64,000 bases of DNA from Aestuariibacter sp. (GTDB lineage: Bacteria; Pseudomonadota; Gammaproteobacteria; Enterobacterales; Alteromonadaceae). The stretch is taken from positions 2,744,179 through 2,808,178 of the forward strand of contig CP051238.1 in assembly GCA_017794925.1 (NCBI GenBank), read 5' to 3'. A model generated the notes under the pieces. It ran no database searches. It was not told the origin of the DNA and saw nothing but the letters and a program-made list of their open reading frames with translations. Made by a program: the position numbers and the translations under genes. This document shows, in pieces, positions 53,392 to 63,443 of this stretch. Position 1 is the stretch's first letter, and every line of letters starts with the position of its first letter.

Positions 53392-53931
53392 ATTAAAGGC
53401 GCTAACAATAAGGCTCAGGGCGATAAAGCCCGAATTAATGATGAAATTACGGCAAGAGAAGTTCGCTTAATCGGCGCGGACGGAAGTCAGGTAGGAGTGG
53501 TAACGCTTAACGAAGCACTCAGCTCCGCCGAACAAGCAAGTTTAGATCTTGTTGAGATTAGTCCTAATGCTGAGCCGCCAGTCTGTAAAGTTATGGACTA
53601 TGGCAAATTCCTCTTTGAAAAAAGTAAAGCTCAGAAAGAGCAGAAGAAAAAACAGAAGCAAATTCAGGTCAAGGAGATTAAATTTCGCCCTGGCACTGAT
53701 GAAGGCGATTACCAGGTAAAACTGCGCAACCTGCGTCGCTTTCTGGAAGGTGGCGATAAAGCCAAAGTTACGATCCGTTTCCGCGGACGTGAAATGGCTC
53801 ACCAAGAGATCGGCATTGAGCTGCTGAATCGCGTTAAAGGCGATTTAGAAGACATTGCCAACTGTGAGTCTTTCCCTCGTAGAGTGGAAGGCCGTCAGAT
53901 GATCATGGTGCTCGCCCCACTTAAGAAGTAG
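53392..53931 (+). CDS. infC: Translation initiation factor IF-3 (AUU start)
   Basis: The coding frame begins with ATT ([15 protein letters not shown]), 8 bases after GGAGG, the classical rare start codon of infC; this gives 179 aa. A later GTG would cut off the N-terminal domain. N-domain ([17 protein letters not shown]) and C-domain ([28 protein letters not shown]) are intact. IF-3 ensures correct initiation codon selection, and the AUU start lets it repress its own mRNA. Confidence 0.96.
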   Translation: MKGANNKAQGDKARINDEITAREVRLIGADGSQVGVVTLNEALSSAEQASLDLVEISPNAEPPVCKVMDYGKFLFEKSKAQKEQKKKQKQIQVKEIKFRPGTDEGDYQVKLRNLRRFLEGGDKAKVTIRFRGREMAHQEIGIELLNRVKGDLEDIANCESFPRRVEGRQMIMVLAPLKK

Positions 53932-54045
53932 TAGTGGTTTAAAGTTTTTGGGAATCTGCAACCCAAAACACCCTGCTGCAAATATTAACCGGTGGAAAGG
54001 TGACTGCACACCCCATACCGATATTAACAATGCGGAGTTTTAGCA
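53932..54045 (+). promoter_or_regulatory. infC-rpmI spacer, possible L20 translational operator
   Basis: In E. coli the L20 operator that represses rpmI-rplT spans this spacer and the end of infC. The 114 bases here end in GCGGAG before the rpmI ATG. The operator is inferred from conserved gene order, not from a defined fold. Confidence 0.4.
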
Positions 54046-54243
54046 ATGCCTAAAATGAAAACTGTTAGTGGTGCTGCCAAACGTTTTAAGAAAACTGGTT
54101 CAGGCCGCTTTAAAAGCAAACAGTCTCACTTACGTCACATCCTGACTAAGAAGAGCTCTAAGCGTAAACGTCACTTACGTGGCAAAAAACTGGTTCATGA
54201 CTCTGATACTAAATTAGTACAGCGCATGTTGCCTTACGTTTAA
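54046..54243 (+). CDS. rpmI: 50S ribosomal protein L35
   Basis: The 65 aa basic protein begins [20 protein letters not shown], the conserved L35 start, and has [19 protein letters not shown]. It is a large-subunit ribosomal protein, 18 bases upstream of rplT. Confidence 0.97.
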   Translation: MPKMKTVSGAAKRFKKTGSGRFKSKQSHLRHILTKKSSKRKRHLRGKKLVHDSDTKLVQRMLPYV

Positions 54244-54261
54244 GTTTGAGGAGACTGAAAA

Positions 54262-54618
54262 ATGGCTAGAGTAAAACGCGGCACGATCGCACGTGCACGT
54301 CACAAAAAAGTTTTAAAACAAGCTAAAGGTTATTACGGTGCTCGTTCACGCGTTTATCGCGTAGCGGTACAGGCTGTAACTAAAGCTGGTCAATATGCTT
54401 ATCGCGACCGTCGTCAGCGCAAGCGTCAATTCCGTCAACTGTGGATTGCACGTATCAACGCTGCGGCTCGTCAAAATGGCATGTCATACAGCCGTTTCAT
54501 TAACGGTCTGAAGAAAGCGTCTGTTGAAATCGATCGTAAGATCCTTGCCGACATCGCAGTACATGACAAAGCGGCTTTCAGCGCATTAGTCGACGCGGCT
54601 AAAGGCGCATTAGCTTAA
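54262..54618 (+). CDS. rplT: 50S ribosomal protein L20
   Basis: The 118 aa basic protein begins [16 protein letters not shown], and shows [17 protein letters not shown] and [19 protein letters not shown]20 assembles early on 23S rRNA and represses rpmI-rplT translation. GGAG precedes the ATG. Confidence 0.97.
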   Translation: MARVKRGTIARARHKKVLKQAKGYYGARSRVYRVAVQAVTKAGQYAYRDRRQRKRQFRQLWIARINAAARQNGMSYSRFINGLKKASVEIDRKILADIAVHDKAAFSALVDAAKGALA

Positions 54619-54650
54619 TTATTAATTAATTAAGTTTAAGTTCTTTCGGA

Positions 54651-54679
54651 AAACGGCGAGCAGGATGCTCGCCGTTTTT
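54651..54679 (+). terminator. Terminator after rplT
   Basis: AAACGGCGAGC and GCTCGCCGTTT form an 11-bp stem with a 5-base loop, ending in a T-run. Confidence 0.92.
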
Positions 54680-54699
54680 CGTTTCTGGCTAATAATGAT

Positions 54700-55224
54700 T
54701 TATTGCAAAAACCTATCGTCAGGAAGTGTACAGGCAGAAACGGGTTTTGGGGCTTCTACTCCTGAGGTAATCCAGCAGTCCTCGTAAATCGAGCAGTAGC
54801 ACATGGTGACTTCAAAGGTTGCATTAAGTAGCAAAGGGACCATTGCGGAATCACCCGTTTTAAAGGCCTGGATTTTTTGACCTGGCCGAATCACACCGTT
54901 ACTTATATGCGATTGCTGATAGCTAACCTTTTTCTCTGGCGCGACTATTTGCAACACCTCCTCCCATGTGGTGGCGGACAGGCCATTCACGTTCATAGTG
55001 ACATAGTTAACGATAGCAGGTCCGTTTCCCTGATTTAATACAATGTACTCGTAGCGGTTGTTTTGCCAGCTTCGTGCAATTACAACACTTGGCCAGACCG
55101 ACGCTTTTGCATAGGCCCGGTCAATGTAAGCTGAATACATGGCAACAATAACGGCGACCAGGCTGGTTATCAGAGCCGATATTGCGACTATCATCTCTGG
55201 CTGTGTGTACCACTTGTTTTTCAC
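54700..55224 (-). CDS. Hypothetical protein with one N-terminal membrane segment
   Basis: The 174 aa protein has one membrane segment (about 10-33, MIVAISALITSLVAVIVAM) followed by a beta-rich soluble part with a Cys cluster (MCYCSIYEDCW). Its start overlaps the LysR stop by ATGA, so the two are co-transcribed. I do not recognise the family. Confidence 0.6.
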   Translation of the reverse strand: MKNKWYTQPEMIVAISALITSLVAVIVAMYSAYIDRAYAKASVWPSVVIARSWQNNRYEYIVLNQGNGPAIVNYVTMNVNGLSATTWEEVLQIVAPEKKVSYQQSHISNGVIRPGQKIQAFKTGDSAMVPLLLNATFEVTMCYCSIYEDCWITSGVEAPKPVSACTLPDDRFLQ

Positions 55225-56129
55225 TCCCTTTCTCCTTGTGCGAAAGCCTGCTGCTTAAGTTGATCCCACAGAAATTCACTGACCGGACCGTATTGTTCGT
55301 CGAGTTTGCGCACGACGCTAATTTCGCCACGAATACTGCAAGTAACATCTCTTAATTCGAGCGCAATCATCTCACCGTGAGCGAGTTCATCAGCAATGCG
55401 GTCACGAGGAATATACCCCCATCCAGCGCCTTTCATTAGCAGCGCTTTTTGTGTGTCACTGTCATTTGAACGAATGGTAAAAGCGGGCACCACCCCCATG
55501 ACTTTCTCGATATTGATATCAATATCAAAAGCCTGGGGCATCAACAAGGGAATATCGTGCAGATGACGTGAGTGTGTGGGTGGAGTATCAAGTTTATCCA
55601 GACAACTGGCGTGCATTACAGCAATCACTTCGAATTGTCCGAAAGGCAACGTATCGAAGGTCGCCAGCTCGTGAAAACTGTGCATCCACGGTGTTATCGC
55701 TATGTCGGCATGACCGTCTATCACACGTTGTAATGCGCCTAAACGGGCGACGGAACTCAGGTATAACTCTGTATGTGGAAACGCGCGTTGAGTATTTATT
55801 ACCGGATCATAAATCGAAAGTTGCTGGCAGATCGTATCGTATACCAGTTCGACCTTGCGTTCATGATCGCGGCTCAGGTGCTTTGCCAGGCCTGTTAGCT
55901 CTGATTGCTGACGCAACAGGTAGCGGCAGTGGGGTAACATGCGATGCCCGTCTTCGGTCAACTGCAGGCGGTTCCCGCTTTTTTGCAATAAACTAAGGTT
56001 AAACTCTTCCTGAAGACGTTTGATGGCAATGGAGATCGCCGGTTGGGTTTTATGTAGTTGTTCTGCGGCCCGGGCAATGCTTCCCAGCTCGGCAACGGTG
56101 ACAAACATACGAAGTTGTTCAAGCGTCAT
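55221..56129 (-). CDS. LysR-family regulator divergent from RND pump
   Basis: The 302 aa protein has the N-terminal LysR helix-turn-helix (ARAAEQLHKTQPAISIAIKRLQE) and a substrate-binding effector domain (about 90-300). It is divergent from an RND adaptor/pump pair 90 bases away and likely controls it. It overlaps the small membrane protein gene by 4 bases. Confidence 0.9.
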   Translation of the reverse strand: MTLEQLRMFVTVAELGSIARAAEQLHKTQPAISIAIKRLQEEFNLSLLQKSGNRLQLTEDGHRMLPHCRYLLRQQSELTGLAKHLSRDHERKVELVYDTICQQLSIYDPVINTQRAFPHTELYLSSVARLGALQRVIDGHADIAITPWMHSFHELATFDTLPFGQFEVIAVMHASCLDKLDTPPTHSRHLHDIPLLMPQAFDIDINIEKVMGVVPAFTIRSNDSDTQKALLMKGAGWGYIPRDRIADELAHGEMIALELRDVTCSIRGEISVVRKLDEQYGPVSEFLWDQLKQQAFAQGERE

Positions 56130-56131
56130 AA

Positions 56132-56143
56132 ATTAAATTTAAT
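56132..56143. promoter_or_regulatory. Candidate LysR site in lysR/RND divergent region
   Basis: ATTAAATTTAAT is a perfect 12-base palindrome just upstream of the LysR start codon. In A+T-rich DNA this may arise by chance, but position suits an autoregulatory site. Confidence 0.3.
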
Positions 56144-56219
56144 ATATAGCTAAAATAGATTAAATATTATTTTGGTATGGATTGGCGTATATTGCCAGCA
56201 TTAGCTTAGGAGAATGTGT

Positions 56220-57308
56220 GTGATTCAAAAATTTCATGTTCAGATTGGGGCGGTGATTGCCCTGATTAGCGTGCTGGCAGGTTGTGGTGGTCAGGCCGAG
56301 GTTGCGCAAGCAACGGGTGAGCAGACCAAACTGGTAAAAGCCATTACGTTAACATTAGGGGATAGCGGTGGATATCGAGAATTCCCCGCCGTGGTTGAGG
56401 CCAGTGAAGATGCGACACTGGCGTTTCGCGTATCAGGAGAACTGTCTGAACTCTCTGTCACGTCAGGTCAGTTGGTTGAAGCCGGGCAGCTGCTCGCTAA
56501 ATTAGATCCTACGGATTATCAGATTGCCGTCGACCAGGCACAGGCCAATTATGATTTGGCCAAGGTGCAGTATGACCGGGCTAAAACCCTGGTTGAAAAG
56601 CAATTGGCGTCTAAAGCCGGCTTCGATGAAGCCAACGCGCAACTACAGGTCGCGGCAGCAGCATTGAAGTCTGCAAAAACCAATCTTGCCTATACCGAGC
56701 TACACGCGCCTTTTAGTGGGCAGGTTGCTCAGCGTTTTGTGGAAAATTTTGAAAGTGTTACTGCACAACAGCCGGTTTTCTCGTTACAGAAAAATACGGT
56801 GGTCGACGTGGCTATTCAGATTCCGGAAGACTTATTGTCGAATCTGGATAAAGAAGCGAACTATCAGCCGGAAGTCCGCTTTGACACCCATCCTGATGAA
56901 GTCTTTCGCGCGTCGTTAAAAGAATACGATGCGGATGCCGATCCCGCTACCAACACGTATAAAGTGGTATTTCAACTACCTCGCCCTGACAGCTTTAACG
57001 TGTTCCCAGGTATGTCGGCAACGGTGCGAGCTCAGCTTGATGAAGTAATGAAAGTAAAAAGCGGAGGTTGGAATGTGCCCGCTTCAGCTGTGTTTGCTGA
57101 CGCAGAAAATGCGCAACAGAGCTATGTACTGGTCATTTCAGAGGATATGACACTGGAGAAGCGCCCTGTGACTATTGGTGGTATTTCCGATCAGGGCTTT
57201 AAGGTAGTCAGTGGCCTGAAGGCGTCAGAGCAAATCGTAGCGGCTGGTGTTCACCGTTTAAATGCGGGTGACAAGGTGAGAATCTGGCATAAAGAACGAG
57301 GGCTGTAG
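56220..57308 (+). CDS. RND efflux periplasmic adaptor (membrane fusion protein)
   Basis: The 362 aa start at GTG is chosen because AGGAGA lies 7 bases before it; an ATG six bases upstream would be too close. A lipoprotein signal with LAGC is present. The adaptor shows a biotinyl-lipoyl-like hairpin (LSVTSGQLVEAGQLLAKLDPTDY; KTNLAYTELHAPFSGQV) and a coiled-coil (about 95-155). It links the inner-membrane pump encoded next to an outer-membrane channel not encoded here. Confidence 0.92.
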   Translation: MIQKFHVQIGAVIALISVLAGCGGQAEVAQATGEQTKLVKAITLTLGDSGGYREFPAVVEASEDATLAFRVSGELSELSVTSGQLVEAGQLLAKLDPTDYQIAVDQAQANYDLAKVQYDRAKTLVEKQLASKAGFDEANAQLQVAAAALKSAKTNLAYTELHAPFSGQVAQRFVENFESVTAQQPVFSLQKNTVVDVAIQIPEDLLSNLDKEANYQPEVRFDTHPDEVFRASLKEYDADADPATNTYKVVFQLPRPDSFNVFPGMSATVRAQLDEVMKVKSGGWNVPASAVFADAENAQQSYVLVISEDMTLEKRPVTIGGISDQGFKVVSGLKASEQIVAAGVHRLNAGDKVRIWHKERGL

Positions 57309-57310
57309 TC

Positions 57311-60300
57311 GTGAATATAGCCAGTTATTTTGTTAATAACCGCACATCGAGCTGGATGGTGACACTCATCCTGCTACTGGGTGGGTTTATTGCATTCTTA
57401 AACCTGGGACGCCTCGAAGACCCCCAATTTACGATTAAACAAGCCATGGTCATTACGGTCTACCCTGGCGCTTCGCCGACTCAGGTTGAAGAAGAAGTGA
57501 CCTATCCCATAGAGAATGCAATTCAGCAGTTGCCGTACGTCGACAACATCAAGTCTATATCGACGGCAGGTAAATCCCAGATAACGGTAGAAATGAAAAG
57601 TATTTATCGCAAAGAAGATCTTCGCGGTATCTGGGAAGAAATGCGTCGTAAAATTAACGACCTGGCACCGTCTTTGCCCTCTGGTGTTTACCCGCCCAAA
57701 ATCATTGATGATTTTGCTGATGTGTACGGCATGCTTATCGCCGTGACTGGCGATGGATATCAATACAAAGACATCAGTGACTATGTCGACTTTTTAAAGC
57801 GTGAACTCGTGCTGGTTGATGGCGTGGGTAAGGTCAGTGTGCAAGGCGAGCAGGAAGAGCAGGTATTTGTTGAAATCTCCCGTTCTAAAATTGTCTCTCT
57901 GGGTATCAGTCCGAGTCGGATAAGTTCATTACTGGTTACTCAGAACCAGGTTTCTAACGCCGGTAAGGTAAAAATTGGTGATGAATACATTCGCATAAAC
58001 CCAACCGGCGAATTTGAGACGGTCGAAGAACTTGAAAACCTGCTTATTAGTCAGGCTGGCGCCTCTGAGCGTATTTATCTGGGCGATGTGGCCCGTGTTT
58101 ATCGTGGTTATGAAGAGGTACCTGACAATCTGATTCACTACGGCGGCCACCAGGCGTTGCTGCTGGGTATTTCATTTGCCGACGGGGTGAATGTTGTGGA
58201 AGTCGGTGAGCGTATCCAGCAGCGTATGCAGGCGCTCGAATACATGCGTCCGGTGGGCATGGACTCGGACTTTATTTATAACCAGCCCATTGAAGTCGAC
58301 AAATCGGTGTCGGGTTTTATTTTAAACCTGGCCGAAGCGGTAGGCATTGTGATCGTGGTGCTGCTGTTATTTATGGGTATCAAGTCTGGTTTGTTAATTG
58401 GTTTAATTTTGCTGCTGACGGTATTGGGCACCTTTATTTTCATGCAGCAAATGGAAATTAACTTGCAGCGCATTTCGCTGGGGGCACTGATCATTGCACT
58501 GGGTATGTTAGTGGATAACGCCATCGTGGTGACCGAAGGGATACTGATTGCCATGAAGCGCGGGCTAAACAAACGCGATGCTGCCGCGCAGGTTGTTAGC
58601 CAAAACATGTGGCCACTGCTGGGAGCGACGGTGATTGCCATTATTGCGTTTGCACCTATTGGCTTGTCCAGTGATGCGACCGGTGAGTTTGCCGGAAGTT
58701 TATTCTGGGTACTTTTTGTCAGTCTGTTGTTGAGCTGGGTAACAGCGATTACCTTAACGCCATTCTTCGCGACCTTGTTGTTCAAGGATGACACCAATAC
58801 TGAAAACAACGAAATTAAAGACAGTGAAGATATTTACAAGGGCGTTATCTTTGATGTGTTCAGTGGCATTTTAGGCTTTGCATTGCGCTGGCGTGTCATT
58901 TCCGTTGTCACCATGGTTGGCTTATTGGTGAGTGCTGTGATTGCATTTGGTCAGGTTAAGCAAGCATTCTTCCCGCCGTCTACCACACCGATGTTCCTGG
59001 TAGATGTCTGGCATAAAGCAGGTACCGACATTCGGGTAAACGCCGAAAAAATGGGTGCAATAGAAGCGCATATGCTTGAGCAGGACGGGGTAGAGGAAGT
59101 GACTACAACGGTTGGGCAGGGGCTCCCGCGTTTCATGCTGACCTATAAAACGGAAAAGAGCTATCCGACCTACGCACAGCTGGTGATCAGAATGCAGGAT
59201 GGCGAGTCATTGGAAGCACAGCTGCCTAAATTGCGTGATTACATGGAAGCTGAGTACAGCGAAATGTTTTACAAAATTAAGCGCCTGGAAATTGGTCCGT
59301 CTACGGATGCCAAGATTGAAGCGCGCTTTAGTGGGCCGGATCCACAGGTGTTGCGTCAATTGGCTTCGGAAGCAAAACGCGTGTTGGGGTCTGACCCAGG
59401 TGCACGCAATATCCGTGACAACTGGCGTCAGCAAACCAAGGTAATTCGCCCGGTATTTAACGAAGCCGCAGCGCGTCGCGTTGGTATCAGTAAAGCTGAT
59501 CTGGATAACCTGTTGCTTACCAGCTTCAGCGGCGCGCAAATTGGTGTGTACCGCGATGGCACGGACTTGTTGCCTATCATCAGCCGTCCACCTCCGGAAG
59601 AACGTCTGACCGCAGATAATCTGGAGAATCTGCAGATATTCTCGTCGACTGCACAACAGTTTATTCCGATTACCCAAATAGTGCGCGAGTTTGATGTGGT
59701 GTGGGAAGACCCGATTATCATGCGCAGAGACAGAAAGCGCACGCTAACGGTAATGGCCGATCACGATATTCTGGGCAGTGAAACGGCAGCGAAGTTATTC
59801 TCTCGTGTTCGTGGTGAAATTGAAGCCATTCCGCTTCCTGTGGGTTATGAGCTGGAGTGGGGCGGTGAATTTGAAGCCTCGAGTAAAGCGCAAAAAGCTA
59901 TCTTTGGCTCGCTGCCGGTGGGTTACCTGATCATGTTTATTACAACGGTATTGTTGTTTGCCTCAGCCAGGATTGCAGGGATTATCTGGGCCTGTATTCC
60001 ATTAGCGCTGATTGGCGTGAGCTATGGGTTACTGGTAACCGGTGCGCCGTTTGGCTTTATGGCGCTGCTCGGATTCTTAAGTCTGTCGGGCATGATCATT
60101 AAAAACGGTATTGTTTTGGTTGAGCAGGTGAAACTTGAACTGGAAGAGGGCAAAGCGCCTTATTCAGCGTTGTTTCATGCCACGCTGAGCCGGGTAAGGC
60201 CGGTTTGTATGGCCGCCATTACGACTATTCTGGGAATGATACCGCTGTTGTTTGATGACTTCTTTGCCAGCATGGCTGTCGTGATCATGTTCGGCTTGGG

Positions 60301-60376
60301 CTTTGCTACCTTGCTGACACTGGTATTTGTACCAGTGTTGTATAGCCTGGTATTTAAAATAAAGCCCTCGAACTAA
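57311..60376 (+). CDS. RND-family efflux pump, inner-membrane transporter
   Basis: The 1021 aa protein starts GTG, 2 bases after the adaptor stop. It has 12 transmembrane segments, two large periplasmic loops and the TM4 proton-relay Asp in GMLVDNAIVVTEG. Segments FLNLGRLEDPQF and VYPGASPTQVEEEV resemble the TriC/VmeF-type HAE1 pumps. With adaptor and a TolC-like channel it exports drugs or other amphiphiles. The substrate is unknown. Confidence 0.94.
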   Translation: MNIASYFVNNRTSSWMVTLILLLGGFIAFLNLGRLEDPQFTIKQAMVITVYPGASPTQVEEEVTYPIENAIQQLPYVDNIKSISTAGKSQITVEMKSIYRKEDLRGIWEEMRRKINDLAPSLPSGVYPPKIIDDFADVYGMLIAVTGDGYQYKDISDYVDFLKRELVLVDGVGKVSVQGEQEEQVFVEISRSKIVSLGISPSRISSLLVTQNQVSNAGKVKIGDEYIRINPTGEFETVEELENLLISQAGASERIYLGDVARVYRGYEEVPDNLIHYGGHQALLLGISFADGVNVVEVGERIQQRMQALEYMRPVGMDSDFIYNQPIEVDKSVSGFILNLAEAVGIVIVVLLLFMGIKSGLLIGLILLLTVLGTFIFMQQMEINLQRISLGALIIALGMLVDNAIVVTEGILIAMKRGLNKRDAAAQVVSQNMWPLLGATVIAIIAFAPIGLSSDATGEFAGSLFWVLFVSLLLSWVTAITLTPFFATLLFKDDTNTENNEIKDSEDIYKGVIFDVFSGILGFALRWRVISVVTMVGLLVSAVIAFGQVKQAFFPPSTTPMFLVDVWHKAGTDIRVNAEKMGAIEAHMLEQDGVEEVTTTVGQGLPRFMLTYKTEKSYPTYAQLVIRMQDGESLEAQLPKLRDYMEAEYSEMFYKIKRLEIGPSTDAKIEARFSGPDPQVLRQLASEAKRVLGSDPGARNIRDNWRQQTKVIRPVFNEAAARRVGISKADLDNLLLTSFSGAQIGVYRDGTDLLPIISRPPPEERLTADNLENLQIFSSTAQQFIPITQIVREFDVVWEDPIIMRRDRKRTLTVMADHDILGSETAAKLFSRVRGEIEAIPLPVGYELEWGGEFEASSKAQKAIFGSLPVGYLIMFITTVLLFASARIAGIIWACIPLALIGVSYGLLVTGAPFGFMALLGFLSLSGMIIKNGIVLVEQVKLELEEGKAPYSALFHATLSRVRPVCMAAITTILGMIPLLFDDFFASMAVVIMFGLGFATLLTLVFVPVLYSLVFKIKPSN

Positions 60377-60394
60377 CACGTTGTTCTGAAAGCA

Positions 60395-60426
60395 GCCCGG
60401 CCTGATGTATCACGCCGGGCTTTTTT
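60395..60426 (+). terminator. Terminator after RND pump
   Basis: GCCCGGC and GCCGGGC form a 7-bp stem followed by six T residues. A second hairpin GGCGTG/CACGCC (60447-60463) follows. Confidence 0.9.
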
Positions 60427-60635
60427 GTAAGTCTTTCACTCAGGTGGGCGTGCTCTACACGCCTGCTTTTATTTAAATAATATAACTTGCTGTTTTTCAT
60501 GGAATTAAATCTGGTACGCCTTTCGCAATGTCTAGAGTGAGTAAGCATTAGCCTATGTAATCGAAAATCGATAGCGCTATGTGCTCTGATAATGTTTATT
60601 TCTTCTTATTTATTTTCTTATTAAAGGAGCGAGCG

Positions 60636-60827
60636 ATGAATGCTGATATTGCAAAAGGTAAGTGGACGCAGTTAACCGGTAAAGTCAAAGAGAAGTGGGG
60701 TAAGCTCACTGACGATGAAGTAGAGCAAATGGAAGGTAAGTTCGAAGTGTTCTACGGTAAAATGCAGGAAAAGTACGGCATGAGCAAAGACAAAGCGCGC
60801 CGTGAGTTTGATGCCTTGCAGGCCTAG
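60636..60827 (+). CDS. CsbD-family stress protein
   Basis: The 63 aa protein starts MNADIAKGKW behind AAAGGAG; a Met 19 codons upstream lacks a site. The CsbD core is KGKWTQLTGKVKEKWGKLTDDEVEQMEGK. CsbD-like proteins are small, hydrophilic and commonly stress-induced; the mechanism is unknown. It is followed by a terminator. Confidence 0.92.
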   Translation: MNADIAKGKWTQLTGKVKEKWGKLTDDEVEQMEGKFEVFYGKMQEKYGMSKDKARREFDALQA

Positions 60828-60836
60828 GTTTAAAGG

Positions 60837-60871
60837 CAGCCCCTCAGCAACACTGAGGGGCTGTTTTCTTT
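60837..60871. terminator. Terminator between CsbD gene and second TonB receptor
   Basis: CAGCCCCTCAG and CTGAGGGGCTG form an 11-bp stem with loop CAACA, followed by TTTTCTTT. It serves the plus strand; the minus-strand tail is poorer. Confidence 0.88.
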
Positions 60872-63443
60872 AGAACTTATACGTTGCAGTGAACGAGAAG
60901 GTTCTTCCTGCAGAGGGTTTAACCACCACGGAGTCAAACAAGTCAGCTGAGGTATAATATTCCTCATCCAGCAGATTATTCACTTGTAACAAGCCAACAA
61001 ACGGACCTTGTGCATAACTTACAGAGCCATTCACTATACTGTAGCTTGGTAACATTACTGTTTGCATGATGTCTGTGTAAGTTTCGTCAACCCAGGTCAG
61101 ACCGATACTTCCTGTCACATCGCCTTCTCCCAGTTCCTGTGCCCAGGTACCGGAAATACTCACGATATTGTCAGGCAGACCACCGCGCTCCATACGCGTA
61201 TTCATGCCCACAAATGCTGAACGGGGTCCCGCAATTCGGCCGCCATACACATCTTCCGGGTTTAGCCCATTTTGAGCCGCGAAATCAGCGCCGTTGATAA
61301 CCGCTAAGGCTCCATTACTGACTTCTTCGGTGTTAGTGTGTGTGGCTGTTGCAAGAATCGACAGATTTTCACTTACAAGAGCCCGCATTTCGAATTCCAG
61401 ACCGTCGCCGAAAACGGCTACCAGCGCACCGGTCTGGCTGTCACGATAGGTTTTTTCCTGATCATACCAGGCAATAGCGGTGTACAACCGGTTGTCCAGC
61501 AAATTCATTTTAACACCCACTTCCTGCAACACCGATTCCTGAATGTACTGGCTGTTTTCAATGGTAGTAGGAATAATACCGCCAAGCTGGTTGGTGCTCA
61601 GGGAATTGGTTTCTGCGTAGGTAACGTAAGGAATAATACCGTCGGCATTGTAAGACACGCTGGTATTAAAACTAAATGCCGTATCGTCACCGGTGACTAC
61701 GCCATTACCCTGAGGATCGCCTAAATAGGCCACCCAACCGTTTTCTGATTCAACGTCGAAGTAGTCGAATCGCGCACCAAGCAATACGTTGAACTTGCCA
61801 TAAGCAATATCGGTCAGGAAAAACGTACCGGCATTGGCAGATTTAGACAGTTGCACCTCGTTAAAGTTACGGGTCAGCGTGCCATCTACGCCGGTAACAT
61901 TGCCATCTTCATCATAAATGAGTGTGGCATTTTCATAGGGATCAAATGACGCAGGCGAAATACGGTCATTGGCAGTGGGTCCCACAGAAATATCCCGGAA
62001 GTCAAATGTCTCATCCATCCAGGCTGCATAGTTGTCGAGATGTTCTTCGCGGTAGTTCACACCAACAATGCTGTTTGCTGTAAAACTGTCGCCCTCATAT
62101 TCAAAGGTCAGACTGCTGCGTAGTTCATACAGGAATGCATCCGGATAATAGGCAGTAAAACCCCAGCTCTGGTACTTGGTGTGATCCATGTAGTCGTAAA
62201 ACGCCTCGTTTTTCCATACCGTGCCGCTTTCGAACTCATGGGTGATATCGATATACGCAGTAATCGCTGTGGTATCGGCGTAATCCTGGTCGTCAATAAA
62301 GGTGGTTTGATGATCGATTTGCGTGGTGCCTACATCAGTTAAGGCGTAGGGGTTGGTTAACGTTCGGTCCGCGAGGAAATTACCAAAGCCACCGGCACAG
62401 CTAATTTCAAAGCCATTGTACGACGCATTGCCCGCGCCGGATTCGGCGGCCGTACACCAACTGTTTACGTTACTAAAAGCATTGTTCAGGAAGCTGGGCG
62501 CAAACGACGCAATGAACGCTGACTCCTGAGGCAGGAGCGTGTTTGCACCGATTGCATTGTCTGAATTACGCACTGGTGCAGCACCGGTAATGTAGGTACC
62601 GTTGTCAATCAGATCCTGCGTGACGCGGTTCCAGCCGGGAACCTGAATGCTGTCTGTAGTCTGGTATTGTACGCCAAACTGGAGTGTGGTGCTGTCAGAC
62701 AGGTCAAAGTCGACTGCCGCCTGCACCAGCTCACTTGATGGCTCATAGCCGTCATAAAATGACTCAGAATCCTCGACTTCAGCAAATAACTGTAAGCCAC
62801 CGTATTTACCGCCAATTTCTAAAGGAATACCCAGACTGCCAGAGATGATACGCTGGTTGTAAGAGCCCACGGTAACTGAAATATCACCGGTGACTTCATC
62901 GATGTATTTACTGCCGCCCACTTTGGCTGATTTAGGGGTGTAGTTCAGCTGCCCACCCACGCTGCCGCTACCGTAGAGTGGTGATACCGGTCCGCGCATG
63001 ACTTCGAGTTTCTCTGCACCACGAACAATGGTGTTGAACGCACCCGGGTTGGCAATTCGACGGAAGCCACGGAAATAGTTGTCTGCGGGCTCGCCACGGA
63101 TATCCATTGCACCTTTGATACCAAAGAAAGAGCTGGTGAACGCCCCCGGGGTTAAACGAACCAAATCATCAACGCTACGCAGTGCGAATTTGTCTACCAG
63201 GTCTTCGCTGATTTCGGTAATTGAGCGAGGGGTTTCATACAATGTTTTATCTAATCCGAATGCACTGCTGTTTTCGCCGTTTGGCATAATGGAGTAGTAA
63301 TCTGCTTTTTTGCCCAGTACATCTATTTTTTCTACATCAGCGTCGCTGACTTCTGATGTTTCCTGCGCTAGTGCTGTGGTACTGCCAAGAAGAAAAAGCG
63401 CAATACCAACAGCTATGGGATGAAAAGAATGAGAGTGTTTCAT
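60870..63443 (-). CDS. TonB-dependent receptor, second member of the predicted purine regulon
   Basis: The 857 aa protein has a signal peptide (cleavage near ALA), plug region (VEKIDVLGKK; DIRGEPADNYFRG; VMRGPVSPLYGSGSVGG) and barrel ending FTATYKF. Plug and barrel share segments with the receptor at 21486 (LETPRS/ETPRS; SFFG; DIRG; NRVTQDLIDNGTYITG), so the two are paralogues. A perfect TGACCAGTTGGTCA lies 66 bases upstream. In place of the EF-hand loop it has a Cys pair (NSWCTAAE, EISCAGG). Uptake of purines is inferred from regulation. Confidence 0.87.
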   Translation of the reverse strand: MKHSHSFHPIAVGIALFLLGSTTALAQETSEVSDADVEKIDVLGKKADYYSIMPNGENSSAFGLDKTLYETPRSITEISEDLVDKFALRSVDDLVRLTPGAFTSSFFGIKGAMDIRGEPADNYFRGFRRIANPGAFNTIVRGAEKLEVMRGPVSPLYGSGSVGGQLNYTPKSAKVGGSKYIDEVTGDISVTVGSYNQRIISGSLGIPLEIGGKYGGLQLFAEVEDSESFYDGYEPSSELVQAAVDFDLSDSTTLQFGVQYQTTDSIQVPGWNRVTQDLIDNGTYITGAAPVRNSDNAIGANTLLPQESAFIASFAPSFLNNAFSNVNSWCTAAESGAGNASYNGFEISCAGGFGNFLADRTLTNPYALTDVGTTQIDHQTTFIDDQDYADTTAITAYIDITHEFESGTVWKNEAFYDYMDHTKYQSWGFTAYYPDAFLYELRSSLTFEYEGDSFTANSIVGVNYREEHLDNYAAWMDETFDFRDISVGPTANDRISPASFDPYENATLIYDEDGNVTGVDGTLTRNFNEVQLSKSANAGTFFLTDIAYGKFNVLLGARFDYFDVESENGWVAYLGDPQGNGVVTGDDTAFSFNTSVSYNADGIIPYVTYAETNSLSTNQLGGIIPTTIENSQYIQESVLQEVGVKMNLLDNRLYTAIAWYDQEKTYRDSQTGALVAVFGDGLEFEMRALVSENLSILATATHTNTEEVSNGALAVINGADFAAQNGLNPEDVYGGRIAGPRSAFVGMNTRMERGGLPDNIVSISGTWAQELGEGDVTGSIGLTWVDETYTDIMQTVMLPSYSIVNGSVSYAQGPFVGLLQVNNLLDEEYYTSADLFDSVVVKPSAGRTFSFTATYKF

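Noticed and set aside
58276..58809. 177-codon frame opposite the RND pump gene
   Set aside because: A shadow of the pump coding sequence on the other strand.
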